Shown piece after piece: positions 34,240 through 44,663 of a stretch of DNA of 64,000 nt. The notes under the pieces are model-generated. The model saw only the letters and a list, made by a program, of their open reading frames with translations, was not told the origin of the DNA and did not search any database. Every line of letters starts with the position of its first letter. Positions within the stretch are counted from its first letter, which is position 1. Both the position numbers and the translations under genes were made by a program. The DNA comes from Curtobacterium sp. VKM Ac-1395 (lineage in GTDB: Bacteria; Actinomycetota; Actinomycetes; Actinomycetales; Microbacteriaceae), in the NCBI RefSeq assembly GCF_015350975.1, contig NZ_JADKRX010000005.1, positions 342,432 through 406,431 on the forward strand, in the 5' to 3' direction.

Positions 34240-34252
34240 CTTTACAGTAAAG
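34240..34252. promoter_or_regulatory. MarR-type operator between the monooxygenase and marR genes
   Basis: CTTTAC-A-GTAAAG is a perfect 6-bp inverted repeat around one base, in the centre of the 88-bp divergent gap and 25 bases before the regulator start. It is unusually AT-rich for this genome and fits a MarR dimer site or an overlapped -10 region. Confidence 0.65.
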
Positions 34253-34276
34253 ACACTACACAGCAAAGGAACCTGG

Positions 34277-34873
34277 ATGCCCGGACTCGATCCCCTGGCC
34301 GTCGACTGGGATGACGACCAGGTCACGGTGATGCACCGACTCCGCGACTGGGCGGTGACCTTCGACGAGCTGAACCGGCATCTGTCGACGTGGATGGACC
34401 TGCCCGTCTCGGACGCGAACGCGCTCGGGCAGATCGTCTGGGCGGAGCAGGGCGGCGATCCCCTGTCGCCGGCACGGCTCGCCCGGCTGATCGGCATGAC
34501 CTCGGGAGCGACCTCGATCCTGATCGACCGGCTCGAGGCCGCCGGGCACGTCGCCCGTCACCGGGAGAGCACCGACCGACGCCGGGTCGCCCTCCGCCCC
34601 ACGGACGCGGCACGAGCCGAGAGCGCCCGCTTCCTCGGCTTCGCCGGGTCCGAGATCGCGGAGACCGTGCAGGGCACCGACCCCGAGGAGACCCGTGTCG
34701 TGATCGCGTTCCTCGGGCGCATGACCGCCGCGGCCGTAGCCGCGAACGCCCGTCTCACGGCGCAGCCGCGGCCGTCGGCGGCGGACGCCGACCCGGGTCG
34801 GGCGACGACGTCAGGGACGGCGGCGCGGGGCGCTGCTCACGCGCCCGGCGCCCACGGCATGCCGACGACGTAG
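34277..34873 (+). CDS. MarR-family transcriptional regulator
   Basis: A 198-residue MarR regulator. The winged helix spans ~60-110: DPLSPARLARLIGMTSGATSILIDRLEAAGHVARHRESTDRRRVALRPT with the D-R-R-x-V wing. The ATG at 34277 has AAAGGA 6 bases upstream. It most likely represses itself and the divergent FAD monooxygenase through the palindrome at 34240. The C-terminal ~40 residues are low-complexity Ala/Thr/Gly-rich, and the gene overlaps the convergent GNAT gene by 37 bases. Confidence 0.88.
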   Translation: MPGLDPLAVDWDDDQVTVMHRLRDWAVTFDELNRHLSTWMDLPVSDANALGQIVWAEQGGDPLSPARLARLIGMTSGATSILIDRLEAAGHVARHRESTDRRRVALRPTDAARAESARFLGFAGSEIAETVQGTDPEETRVVIAFLGRMTAAAVAANARLTAQPRPSAADADPGRATTSGTAARGAAHAPGAHGMPTT

Positions 34874-35352
34874 GTCGCGGTGCGCCTCCCGGTCAGGGCA
34901 TGCGGGAAGGTGACACCGGTGGGACGGAAGCCGGCCGCCTCGTAGAGCCGCAGGGCCGGCAGGTTGTCGTCGAGGGCGTGCAGGACGACCGCGGGGTGCC
35001 CGGCGGCGCCCGCCGCCTCGACGGCGGCGACGAGGAGCGCGCGGCCGACCCCGCGGGCCTGCAGGTCGGGCCGGACGGCCAGGAGCGAGAGGTAGGCGGC
35101 GTCGGGCGGGTCCGTCGGGCGTCCCGTGCCGGGCGCGGTGACGAGCACGAACCCGTCCAGCAGTGCAGTCGGGTCCGCTGACGCCACCAGGCACGCCACC
35201 CGCGGGACCGCGAACTTCGCCTCGGCCCGGACCCGCACCGCGGAGTCCTCGGGCACGCCGTCCCGAGCTGCGACGGCCGCGGTCCAGACGTCGACGCAGG
35301 CGGGGTCCTCGTCCGGGGTGGCTGCACGCACGACCACGGACGACTCGATCAC
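34837..35352 (-). CDS. GNAT-family acetyltransferase
   Basis: A 171-residue GNAT protein. The acetyl-CoA motif A is RPDLQARGVGRALLVAAVEAA (~95-115, R/Q-x-x-G-x-G/A), followed by ALDDNLPALRLYEAAGFRPTGV, the usual motif B. The substrate is unknown. GTG start. Its tail overlaps the convergent marR gene. It is 4 bases from the flavin oxidoreductase upstream on the same strand, so the two are probably co-transcribed. Confidence 0.85.
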   Translation of the reverse strand: MIESSVVVRAATPDEDPACVDVWTAAVAARDGVPEDSAVRVRAEAKFAVPRVACLVASADPTALLDGFVLVTAPGTGRPTDPPDAAYLSLLAVRPDLQARGVGRALLVAAVEAAGAAGHPAVVLHALDDNLPALRLYEAAGFRPTGVTFPHALTGRRTATYVVGMPWAPGA

Positions 35353-35356
35353 CCGG

Positions 35357-36763
35357 TCAGCCTACGGCCGCCCCGCTGCGCACCCGGAACCCCGCGCCGC
35401 GGTGCTCGTCGGGCAGCCGGTCACCGCGCCCGTGCAGCTTGTGGCGCAGCGAGCCCTCGACGTAGGCCTCCGGGTAGGCACCCCGGGCCCGCAGCTCGGG
35501 CACGACGAAGTCGATGACGTCCTCCCACGTGCCCGGCGTCACGGCGTAGGCGAGGTTGAAGCCGTCGACGTCGGTCTGTTCCTGGATCTCCTGCAGCTGC
35601 GTGGCGATCGTGGCCCCGCCGCCGACGGCCACCGGGCCGAGGCCACCGATCGCCGTGTGCCGGGCGAGGTCGCGGATGGTCCACGTCGCACCGTCGGAGC
35701 CCGTCGCCGCGGAGATGTTCGCCGCCGCGGACTGGATCGCGTTCGAGTCGACCTGGCCGAGGGGCTCGTCGAGGTCCCACTGCGACAGGTCGACGCCCAT
35801 CCAGCCCGAGTTCAGCACGAGTGCGCCGAGCTCGGACGCGTACGACAGGTAGTCCTCGTACTTCGCCTGCGCGAGCTCGTCGGTGGCGTCCGTGATGACC
35901 GTCAGCAGCGTGTAGACCTTCGCCGCGTACCGGTCCCGCCCGGCGGCTTCGAGGGCGTCCCGGATCTTCGTCACCGTCGCGGTGAGCTGGCGCAGGGTCG
36001 GCGCACCGACGAAGACCGCCTCGGCGTTCTCGGCCGCGAACGCGATCCCCCGCGGTGAGGCCCCGGCCTGGTAGATCACCGGCGTGCGCTGGACCGACGG
36101 CTCGGACAGGTGGATCCCCGGCACGTCGAAGTGCTCACCGTGGTGCTCGATCGGGTGCACCTTCGACGGGTCGGTGAACACGCCGGACTCGCGGTCCTCG
36201 ACGACGGCGTCGTCCTCCCACGAGCCCTCCCACAGCTTGTAGAGCACCTCGAGGTACTCGTCCGCCACGTCGTACCGGTCGTCGTGGCTCAGCTGGTCGG
36301 TCTGGCCCATGTTCCGCGCGGCGCTCGGCAGGTACCCGGTGACGACGTTCCAGCCGACGCGGCCCTTCGTCAGGTGGTCGAGCGTCGAGACCCGCCGCGC
36401 GAAGGGGTAGGGGTGCTCGTAGGCCGTCCCGGCGGTGATGCCGAACCCGAGGTGCTCGGTCACCGACGCCATCGCGGACACGAGCAGGATCGGGTCATTG
36501 ACCGGCACCTGCGACCCGGTGCGGAGCGCGGCCTCGTTCGACCCGCCGTAGACGTCGTACGTGCCGAGCACGTCGGCGATGAAGATGCCGTCGAACGCCC
36601 CGCGCTCCAGCGTCCTCGCCAGGTCCGTCCAGTACGTCAGGTCGCGGTAGTCCCTGGACCGGTCGCGCGGGTGGCGCCACAGCCCGGAGGACTGGTGGGC
36701 GACGCAGTTCATGTCGAACGCGTTGAAGCGGATCTGCCGGGTGGGTTTCGTCGTGTCCGTCAC
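35357..36763 (-). CDS. NtaA/SnaA/DszA-type flavin-dependent monooxygenase
   Basis: A 468-residue luciferase-like monooxygenase of the nitrilotriacetate / dibenzothiophene-sulfone type. It has IRFNAFDMNCVAHQSSGLWRHP at the N terminus, GAFDGIFIADVLGTYDVYGG (~60-80), TLDHLTKGRVGWNVVTGY (~150) and SPRGIAFAAENAEAVFVG. These enzymes use FMNH2 from a partner reductase to attack C-S or C-N bonds. GTG start at 36763; the longer frame upstream runs into the mntP promoter. A sulfur- or nitrogen-scavenging role is likely. Confidence 0.88.
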   Translation of the reverse strand: MTDTTKPTRQIRFNAFDMNCVAHQSSGLWRHPRDRSRDYRDLTYWTDLARTLERGAFDGIFIADVLGTYDVYGGSNEAALRTGSQVPVNDPILLVSAMASVTEHLGFGITAGTAYEHPYPFARRVSTLDHLTKGRVGWNVVTGYLPSAARNMGQTDQLSHDDRYDVADEYLEVLYKLWEGSWEDDAVVEDRESGVFTDPSKVHPIEHHGEHFDVPGIHLSEPSVQRTPVIYQAGASPRGIAFAAENAEAVFVGAPTLRQLTATVTKIRDALEAAGRDRYAAKVYTLLTVITDATDELAQAKYEDYLSYASELGALVLNSGWMGVDLSQWDLDEPLGQVDSNAIQSAAANISAATGSDGATWTIRDLARHTAIGGLGPVAVGGGATIATQLQEIQEQTDVDGFNLAYAVTPGTWEDVIDFVVPELRARGAYPEAYVEGSLRHKLHGRGDRLPDEHRGAGFRVRSGAAVG

Positions 36764-36846
36764 GAGCGCGACGCTACGACCGCGCACCGCGTCCGGCGCC
36801 CAAGGTGACGAAGGATGACGGGAGGCTCGGCTCGCCTCCGCCGCGA

Positions 36847-36862
36847 ATTCGTCGTGACGAAT
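36847..36862. promoter_or_regulatory. Inverted repeat between the DszA-type gene and mntP
   Basis: ATTCGTC-GT-GACGAAT is a perfect 7-bp inverted repeat in the 207-bp divergent gap. It is 84 bases above the monooxygenase start and 109 bases above mntP. Either gene could be the target. I looked for a manganese (yybP-ykoY) riboswitch before mntP and did not recognise one. Confidence 0.45.
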
Positions 36863-36970
36863 CCTCCTGACCAGGCATTTTCCGGTCGGAGGCTCGTCAG
36901 CGGGATGGCATGATCGTTCCGTCCCGAGACGCCGGAGTCTTGCAACCCCCACCTCGGAAGGCGCTCCCCC

Positions 36971-37567
36971 ATGTCGTTCTGGGCCCTGTTCCTCATCGCG
37001 CTCGGCGTCTCCGCCGACGCCTTCGCCGTCGCGCTCGGCAAGGGCCTGCACATGCGGCGGTTCGACGTCCGGCACGCGGTCGTGATCGCCGTCGCGTTCG
37101 GTGTCTTCCAGGCGGGCATGCCGCTCGTCGGGTGGCTGCTCGGCACCACGTTCGCCAAGTCGATCGCCGGCGTGGACCACTGGGTGGCCTTCGGGCTGCT
37201 CACGCTCGTCGGCGGCAAGATGCTCTGGGAGGCCGTCCGCGGCGGTCAGGACGACGCGGAGGACACCGACCGCCTGCCCGTCCGCGAGCTCCTCGTGCTG
37301 TCCCTCGCCACGAGCATCGACGCCCTCGCGGTCGGGGTGACCCTGGCGTTCCTGCCGGTGTCCATCGGTTGGGCGGTGCTGCTCATCGGTGTCACGACCG
37401 CGGTGCTGTCCTTCGTCGGCGTGGTCGTCGGGCGTCGGGTCGGCGCGCGGTTCGGGCGTCCCGCGGAGGTCGTCGGCGGGGTGGTCCTCATCCTCATCGG
37501 CGTGCAGATCGTGCTGGAACACACCGGCGTGCTCGGTGCCCTCGGGGCGGTCGGGGCCGCCGGCTGA
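36971..37567 (+). CDS. mntP: Manganese efflux pump MntP
   Basis: A 198-residue membrane protein with six helices in two pseudo-repeats. The conserved acidic motifs occur in ALGVSADAFAVALGKGL (~helix 1) and SLATSIDALAVGVTLAFL (~helix 4), the DUF204/MntP signature. It exports Mn(II) to avoid toxicity. The length is standard. It is divergent from the DszA-type monooxygenase; regulation by manganese is expected, but the site is not clear. Confidence 0.94.
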   Translation: MSFWALFLIALGVSADAFAVALGKGLHMRRFDVRHAVVIAVAFGVFQAGMPLVGWLLGTTFAKSIAGVDHWVAFGLLTLVGGKMLWEAVRGGQDDAEDTDRLPVRELLVLSLATSIDALAVGVTLAFLPVSIGWAVLLIGVTTAVLSFVGVVVGRRVGARFGRPAEVVGGVVLILIGVQIVLEHTGVLGALGAVGAAG

Positions 37568-37592
37568 CCGGCCGCGCCCCGCGGGTCCGGGG

Positions 37593-37997
37593 TCAGACGG
37601 TCTCGGCGATCAGCACCCGGACACGGTCCCGGATGTCGTCGCGGATCGGACGGACCGCGTCGAGGTCGAGCCCCGCCGGGTCGGTCAGCTCCCAGTCCTC
37701 GTAGCGCTTCCCGGGGAACACCGGGCAGGCGTCGCCGCACCCCATCGTCACCACGACGTCGGCGGCGGCGACCGCGTCGGTGCTGAGCAGCGCCGGCTGT
37801 TCGTGGCGGATGTCGATGCCCTCCTCGAGCATGGCCTGCACCACGACGGGGTTCAGCTGGTCGGCCGGCTCGGACCCGGCGCTCCGCACGGCGATCCGGT
37901 CGCCGGCGAGGTGCTGCAGGTACGCGGCGGCCATCTGGGAGCGTCCGGCGTTGTGGACGCAGACGAACAGGACGGTGGGGACGGGCTCGGTCGACAC
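37593..37997 (-). CDS. Arsenate reductase, low-molecular-weight phosphatase type
   Basis: A 134-residue ArsC of the thioredoxin/mycothiol-linked, LMW-PTPase fold. The phosphatase loop C13-VHNAG-R19-S is followed by the redox cysteines C87 and C91 in VVTMGCGDACPVFPGKRYEDW. It reduces arsenate to arsenite through a cysteine relay. GTG start. No arsR or arsenite pump is adjacent. It is convergent with mntP, with 25 bases between stops. Confidence 0.9.
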   Translation of the reverse strand: MSTEPVPTVLFVCVHNAGRSQMAAAYLQHLAGDRIAVRSAGSEPADQLNPVVVQAMLEEGIDIRHEQPALLSTDAVAAADVVVTMGCGDACPVFPGKRYEDWELTDPAGLDLDAVRPIRDDIRDRVRVLIAETV

Positions 37998-38030
37998 GAC
38001 AGCATGATCGCACCGATCCGATGCGGCCGC

Positions 38031-38074
38031 CGGACGGGAGGCTCGTGGCGGGCCCGCCACGAGCCTCCCGTCCG
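38031..38074. terminator. Perfect 44-bp palindrome, dispersed family copy
   Basis: Two 22-bp halves, 38031-38052 and 38053-38074, are exact reverse complements. The outer part is CGGACGGGAGGCTCGTGG and the centre GGGCCC. It starts 4 bases beyond the sensor kinase stop codon on the minus strand and lies just upstream of arsC. It is the longest perfect copy of the family in the window. Confidence 0.9.
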
Positions 38075-38078
38075 CTGC

Positions 38079-39440
38079 TCACCGGGTGGGGAACCGGACC
38101 TCCGCCTCCGCGCCGCCGGTCGGTCGGTTCGTCAGCCGGACGGATCCGCCGCCCCGCTCCGCCGTCGCCCGGACCAGGGCCAGACCCAGACCGCTGCCGC
38201 CGAGCCCGGACCGCCGGGCGGGGTCGGCGCGGGTGAACCGGTCGAAGGCCCGCGGGAGGAACGCCTCCGCGATGCCGGGGCCGTCGTCGACGACCCGCAG
38301 CACCAGGTCGTGCGCGTCGTCCTGCAGGAGCGTGATCCGCACGACGACACCGGTGTCAGCCGCGGCGACCGCGTTGGCGACGAGGTTGTCGACGACCCGG
38401 GCGAACGCCGACGGTCCGACCGGGTACCGCTCCCCGAGTGCCGGGACCTCGACCTCGAAGTCGATGTCCGCGCCGGTGCCGGCGAGGGTGCGCATCCGGT
38501 CGACGGACCCCATCAGCTCCGTGACCAGGTCGGCGGCGGCCGTCTCCGGGGGTGGTCCCTGCTCGTCGAGCCGGCTGAGTTCGAGCATCGTGTTCGCCAG
38601 CGCGACGAGCCGTCCGGCGTCGACCTCCGCCGCGTCGAGTTCGCGTTCCAGGGCGTCGGCGTCCCCGGCTGCCCGGTGCGCGAGTTCGAGCCGCGCGGTG
38701 AGGGCAGCGAGGGGCGTCCGGAGTTCGTGGCTCGCGTCGGCGATCATCCGGTGCTCACGCTCGGTGTTCTCGCGCTGCCGGTCGATGAAGGCGTTCAGGG
38801 TGCGCGCGAGCTCGGCCACCTCGTCCTGCGACGACCCGATCGGCAGGTGACCGCCGACGGCCCCGGTGCTCAGCAGCTCGGCGGTGCGGCGCATCCGCGA
38901 CACCGGCCGGAGTGCGAGCGTCGTCAGCAGCCAGGCCGTCCCCGCGAAGGCCGCGAGCGCCAACAGCGTGCCGATGACAAGCGACCGGTCGACGCTGGCG
39001 ACCGTCTCCTCGCCGGCCCGACCGTCATGGGCCGCCCAGACCACGTACGTCCCGCGGTCGTTCGTCACCGGGGTGCCGATGACCGTCGCCGCTCGGCGGT
39101 CCGTGTGCAGCCGCAGGGTGACCGTGCGGTCGGGGATGCCCGGCGGCAGCACGAGCCGGAGGTCCTCGGGCAGGGAGTCGGCGACCCAGCGACCGCCCTC
39201 GGTCCGGATCGCGACCAGGACGTCCGCAGCGGGGATGTCCGGCGGCTCCTCCGGGTCCTGGTGCAGGTCGGCGACGAAGGCCGCGGCGTCCCCGGCGGCG
39301 AGCGACCGGTCCGCCTCGAGCGTCGCGTGCTCGATCTGCTCGTGCAGGACGAAGGCGACGCCGCTCAGGACGACGGCGCCGATCACGACGCTGCCGAGCG
39401 TGATCCGAGCCCGGATCGACAGCCACCGGAACGGCGTCAC
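38079..39440 (-). CDS. Two-component sensor histidine kinase
   Basis: A 453-residue membrane kinase. Two membrane helices (~14-34 and ~153-176) bracket an extracytoplasmic sensor of ~120 residues. A HAMP segment follows, then the H box ADASHELRTPLAAL (~240), and the ATPase with N box VVDNLVANAVAAA, G1 VVDDGPGI and G2 GSGLGLALV. Its GTG overlaps the response-regulator stop (GTGA). The signal is unknown. Confidence 0.94.
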   Translation of the reverse strand: MTPFRWLSIRARITLGSVVIGAVVLSGVAFVLHEQIEHATLEADRSLAAGDAAAFVADLHQDPEEPPDIPAADVLVAIRTEGGRWVADSLPEDLRLVLPPGIPDRTVTLRLHTDRRAATVIGTPVTNDRGTYVVWAAHDGRAGEETVASVDRSLVIGTLLALAAFAGTAWLLTTLALRPVSRMRRTAELLSTGAVGGHLPIGSSQDEVAELARTLNAFIDRQRENTEREHRMIADASHELRTPLAALTARLELAHRAAGDADALERELDAAEVDAGRLVALANTMLELSRLDEQGPPPETAAADLVTELMGSVDRMRTLAGTGADIDFEVEVPALGERYPVGPSAFARVVDNLVANAVAAADTGVVVRITLLQDDAHDLVLRVVDDGPGIAEAFLPRAFDRFTRADPARRSGLGGSGLGLALVRATAERGGGSVRLTNRPTGGAEAEVRFPTR

Positions 39441-40120
39441 GGGGTGGCCTCGACGTCGAGCGCGTAGCCGACGCCCCGGACGGTGCGGATGACGAGGTCC
39501 GCTCCGGACGCCTGGAGCTTCTTGCGCACGTAGCTGACGTACTGGTCGACGATCGTCGGGTCGAAGTGCTCGGCACTGCCCCAGACCTCCTCGAGGACCT
39601 CGGCGCGTGACCGGGGCAGCGGCGAGCCCTGGATGAGGAAGCGCAGCAGGGAGAACTCCTTCACGCTGAGCGGCAGGTCACGACCGCGGACGGAGGCCCG
39701 GACCGCGACGACGTCGAGCCGCACGACGCCGGCCTGCACGATCGTGGCCGACCCGGCAGCACGCCGCCGGAGCTGCGCCCGGATCCGCGCGTTCAGCTCC
39801 GCGATGGCGAAGGGCTTCGTCAGGTAGTCGTCCGCGCCGGAGTCGAGACGGAACACGCGGTCGTCGACGGCGTCCCTCGCGGTCACGAGGATCACGGGCA
39901 GGTCCTGTCCCGCCTCGCGGAGCCGCCGACAGACCTCGAAGCCGGTCATGTCCGGCAGCATGACGTCGATCGCGGCGGCGTCGAAGGACCCCGTCCCGCC
40001 GTGCCGGAGCGCCGCGGCGCCGTCGGACACGAGCGTCACCGTGTGGCCCTCGATCGTCAGGCCACGCTCGACCAGGGCGCCCATCGCCGGGTCGTCCTCG
40101 ACCACCAGGATCGCCGCCAC
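39437..40120 (-). CDS. OmpR/PhoB-type response regulator
   Basis: A 227-residue regulator. The receiver domain has the acidic pair ED8-9-D, phospho-acceptor Asp52 in AAIDVMLPD, and the K in DDYLTKPF; the C-terminal winged helix carries LSVKEFSLLRFLI and TIVDQYVSYVRKKL...IRTVRGVGYAL. The GTG at 40120 gives the standard receiver start; the longer frame adds an Arg-rich tail without a ribosome site. It forms an operon with the sensor kinase. Confidence 0.94.
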   Translation of the reverse strand: MAAILVVEDDPAMGALVERGLTIEGHTVTLVSDGAAALRHGGTGSFDAAAIDVMLPDMTGFEVCRRLREAGQDLPVILVTARDAVDDRVFRLDSGADDYLTKPFAIAELNARIRAQLRRRAAGSATIVQAGVVRLDVVAVRASVRGRDLPLSVKEFSLLRFLIQGSPLPRSRAEVLEEVWGSAEHFDPTIVDQYVSYVRKKLQASGADLVIRTVRGVGYALDVEATP

Positions 40121-40296
40121 GGTCAGACCCCGCCGCCGGCCCCCGACGGACGCCGCCCGCCGCACTCGGGTGCAACGCGGGACGCTTCGGGTCGGGGCAT
40201 CCGCTCAGCCAACCAGCATCGCGCCCCGGCGTTCGTGTGAACCTTCGAACGATGCCACCCCGGCCGACCGTGTCCGGCGGGGTTACCGTCTGCCCC

Positions 40297-40740
40297 ATGA
40301 CCGTTCCCTCCACCCGGGCCGCCGTGCGCGACGTCAGCGCCGCCGCCGGACCTCGCCGCCTCTTCGCGGCCCTCGTGGGGCTCACCGTCCTGTTCGTCTT
40401 CCTGCAGTCGCTCACCGCCGGGGAGTTCATCTCCGACGGGCTGTCGCAGGGGGCGAAGGAGGTCTGGACGGACGCGCACGGACTCATCGCCTACCCGGTG
40501 ATGGTGTTCGCACTCGCCGCCGCGGTCGTCGGTGCCCTCCGCCTGCGTGCGGCCCGGGGTGCCGTCGTCGGTGCGGCGGTGCTGTTCGTCCTCGCCGTGG
40601 TCCAGTGGCTGCTCGGCCACTGCATCACCACGCTCGGCTGGGACTGGGTCACCCCGTGGCACGTCGTGCTCGCGTTCGTCGTCTACGGACTCTCGATCTG
40701 GCTCTCGGTGCGCTCGGCAGCGCTCCGACGAGGCCGCTAG
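40297..40740 (+). CDS. Small four-helix membrane protein
   Basis: A 147-residue integral membrane protein, divergent from the two-component operon by 176 bases. Four hydrophobic segments are seen (~21-38, ~62-80, ~88-106, ~118-136) with DAHGLIAYPVMVFALAAAVVGALRLRAARGA between them, similar to DUF6220-like proteins that carry conserved histidines (AHG, LGHCI, WHVVL). It may bind heme or be a target of the adjacent regulator, but no function is established. A terminator follows. Confidence 0.62.
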   Translation: MTVPSTRAAVRDVSAAAGPRRLFAALVGLTVLFVFLQSLTAGEFISDGLSQGAKEVWTDAHGLIAYPVMVFALAAAVVGALRLRAARGAVVGAAVLFVLAVVQWLLGHCITTLGWDWVTPWHVVLAFVVYGLSIWLSVRSAALRRGR

Positions 40741-40746
40741 AACCCG

Positions 40747-40785
40747 CGGTGCCCGAGCGCGTTCCCCCCTCTCGCTCGGGCACCG
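40747..40785 (+). terminator. Terminator after the small membrane protein
   Basis: CGGTGCCCGAGCG (40747-40759) pairs perfectly with CGCTCGGGCACCG (40773-40785) around a 13-base, C-rich loop. The rest of the 306-bp gap to 41046 shows no gene, only GC-rich text and the peroxiredoxin ribosome site. Confidence 0.85.
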
Positions 40786-41046
40786 TGTGGTCCGCACCCG
40801 CTCTGACCTAGCAGGACGGTGTGCGCGAGCCGGTGGGGCGGCGGACCCGACCCCGCTCCACCGGCACAGCACGGAAGCCGTCCGCCCCGGAAGCGGGACG
40901 AGCACTGCCCGTCGGGCCGAGGACCGCCGTGCACGCACACCGCTTCCGTGACGCCCGGTGACACGCGCCGCGACGGGCGCTCGACCGCGTGCCTAGGCTC
41001 CCGTTCATCGGCGGCCCGCGCCGATCCCGAACCCAGGAGGACCGGC

Positions 41047-41712
41047 ATGCCAGGACCGTCCATCGCCGACCAGGTCGACACCTTCAACGACGGCTTCACC
41101 GCACAGATCGGTCCCGACCTGTCCGCGGTGTTCGACGCCGAGCAGTCCGCGCTCCGGTCGGCGGGCGTGCCGGCGAGCGTCGTCGGCGTGGGCGACCAGG
41201 TCCCCGACGCCGACCTCCTGACGCCGACCGGCGCGGCCACCACCCTCGTCGGTGAACTGGGCGGCGCTCCGGCCGTCGTGGTCTTCTACCGGGGCGCCTG
41301 GTGCCCGTACTGCAACCTCACGCTCCGCACGTACCAGCAGGAGCTGCTCCCCGAGCTGCAGGAGCGCGGGACGCGACTCATCGCCGTCTCGCCGCAGACG
41401 CCCGAGGGCTCGGAACAGGCCGTCGCGAACGGAGCGCTCGAGTTCCCCGTGCTGTCCGACCCCGAGAACGCCCTGGCGGGACGCCTCGGGATCGTGACCG
41501 CGCCGAGCGCCGAGGCACGAGCGGCGCACACCGAACTCGGCTTCGACGTCGCGGACAGCAACGCGGACCACACGGCGCAGATCCCGTTCCCCTCGGTCGT
41601 CGTGGTCGACGCCGCTGGGGTCGTGCGGTTCGTCGACGTCAAGGTCGACTACACCGAACGCACCGAGGTGGCGACGGTCCTGGCCGCGGTCGACCGGGCC
41701 GCGCTCAGCTGA
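41047..41712 (+). CDS. AhpC/TSA-type peroxiredoxin-like protein
   Basis: A 221-residue thioredoxin-fold protein. The active site is RGAWCPYCNLTLR with C86 and C89, typical of the peroxiredoxin-like group that carries a CxxC (PRX-like 2 / BCP-related). It probably reduces peroxides or acts as a thiol oxidoreductase. AGGAGG stands 6 bases before the ATG. Its last 8 bases overlap the convergent isochorismatase gene. Confidence 0.88.
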   Translation: MPGPSIADQVDTFNDGFTAQIGPDLSAVFDAEQSALRSAGVPASVVGVGDQVPDADLLTPTGAATTLVGELGGAPAVVVFYRGAWCPYCNLTLRTYQQELLPELQERGTRLIAVSPQTPEGSEQAVANGALEFPVLSDPENALAGRLGIVTAPSAEARAAHTELGFDVADSNADHTAQIPFPSVVVVDAAGVVRFVDVKVDYTERTEVATVLAAVDRAALS

Positions 41713-42343
41713 CCGGGAAGCGCTCGGCGCCCGCCTGCGCCGACGTCACCAGGTCGTCACCGGCGAGGGCCTGGTCCGTCCCGAGCACGGCGACCCAGCG
41801 GTCGGTCGTCGCGACGGAGGCGAAGTTGGACTGCAGCACCGCCATCAGCGTGCGGTGGACGGTCTCCGCGTCGGCCTGACCCGCGGCGTTCGCGATGCTG
41901 ATCGCACCCGTGGCGTCGGAGAGCACCTCGACCGCGATGGCGTGCGTCTCTGCCTCGGCCGCGCTCGCGATGATGCAGTTGTTCGTCATGTAGCCGACCA
42001 GCGTGATCGTGTCGACGTCCTGCTCGCGCAGCCACGCGAGCAGGTCGGTGCCGGCGAACACCGATCCGAACTGCTTCGTGATCCGCTTCCAGTCGTCCTG
42101 CCGGCGGGACTGCACCTCGGGGTGCAGCGCGTACTCGGGGGTCGTGGGGTTGAACACCGGCGCGCTGGCGCCGCCGGAGTGCTGCACGACGACGACGGGG
42201 ACGCCGGCCTCGGTCGCGGCGTCGATGGCAGCCGTGATCCGGGGCAGGGACTCGGTGTGGGCGGGGTACTGGATCTCCAGGGGGCCGGAGAAGTACTGCT
42301 GCTGGACGTCGACGAGGACGAGGGCACGGTTCGGGGTGGTCAT
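41705..42343 (-). CDS. Isochorismatase-family cysteine hydrolase
   Basis: A 212-residue isochorismatase-fold hydrolase. The catalytic Asp is in ALVLVDVQQQY (~12), the Lys in the central region and the nucleophile Cys in GYMTNNCIIASA (~131). The family includes nicotinamidases, isochorismatases and N-carbamoyl hydrolases; the substrate cannot be told. ATG at 42343. It lies downstream of the sufS-sufU unit, separated from it by the dispersed palindrome at 42360. Confidence 0.88.
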   Translation of the reverse strand: MTTPNRALVLVDVQQQYFSGPLEIQYPAHTESLPRITAAIDAATEAGVPVVVVQHSGGASAPVFNPTTPEYALHPEVQSRRQDDWKRITKQFGSVFAGTDLLAWLREQDVDTITLVGYMTNNCIIASAAEAETHAIAVEVLSDATGAISIANAAGQADAETVHRTLMAVLQSNFASVATTDRWVAVLGTDQALAGDDLVTSAQAGAERFPVS

Positions 42344-42359
42344 GCCACCAGCCTGCACC

Positions 42360-42405
42360 CCGGACGGGAGGCGCGTGGCGGCGCCGCCATGAGCCTCCTG
42401 TCCGG
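42360..42405. terminator. Dispersed palindrome copy after sufU
   Basis: CCGGACGGGAGGCGCG (42360-) and CCTCCTGTCCGG (-42405) with the centre GGCGGC-GCCGCC; three mismatches over 23-bp arms. It begins 13 bases beyond the sufU stop, separated by GTCGCG text that also follows other copies. Confidence 0.78.
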
Positions 42406-42417
42406 CACCGGGTCGCG

Positions 42418-44541
<2,124 letters not shown>

Positions 44542-44663
44542 GTCGGTGCCTCTCGTGTCAGGCGGGCCCGAGCGCCCGCCGCGTGCAGCCGATGGTAGGC
44601 CAGCGCTCCGGATCGTGTACCGGCCCCTCGGACGGCGAGCGGGACGGGACCGGGTCGCGGCCG

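Noticed and set aside
36814..36840. A degenerate palindrome copy (GACGGGAGGC...GCCTCC) upstream of the DszA-type gene.
   Set aside because: The arms are short, and it is not at a gene end, so it was not counted as a family member.
36863..36970. A manganese riboswitch before mntP.
   Set aside because: The conserved loop sequences of the yybP-ykoY class could not be found by eye; a covariance search would decide it.
40786..41046. A small gene or RNA in the gap after the terminator at 40747.
   Set aside because: Open frames here lack ribosome sites and family motifs, and no convincing structured element was found.
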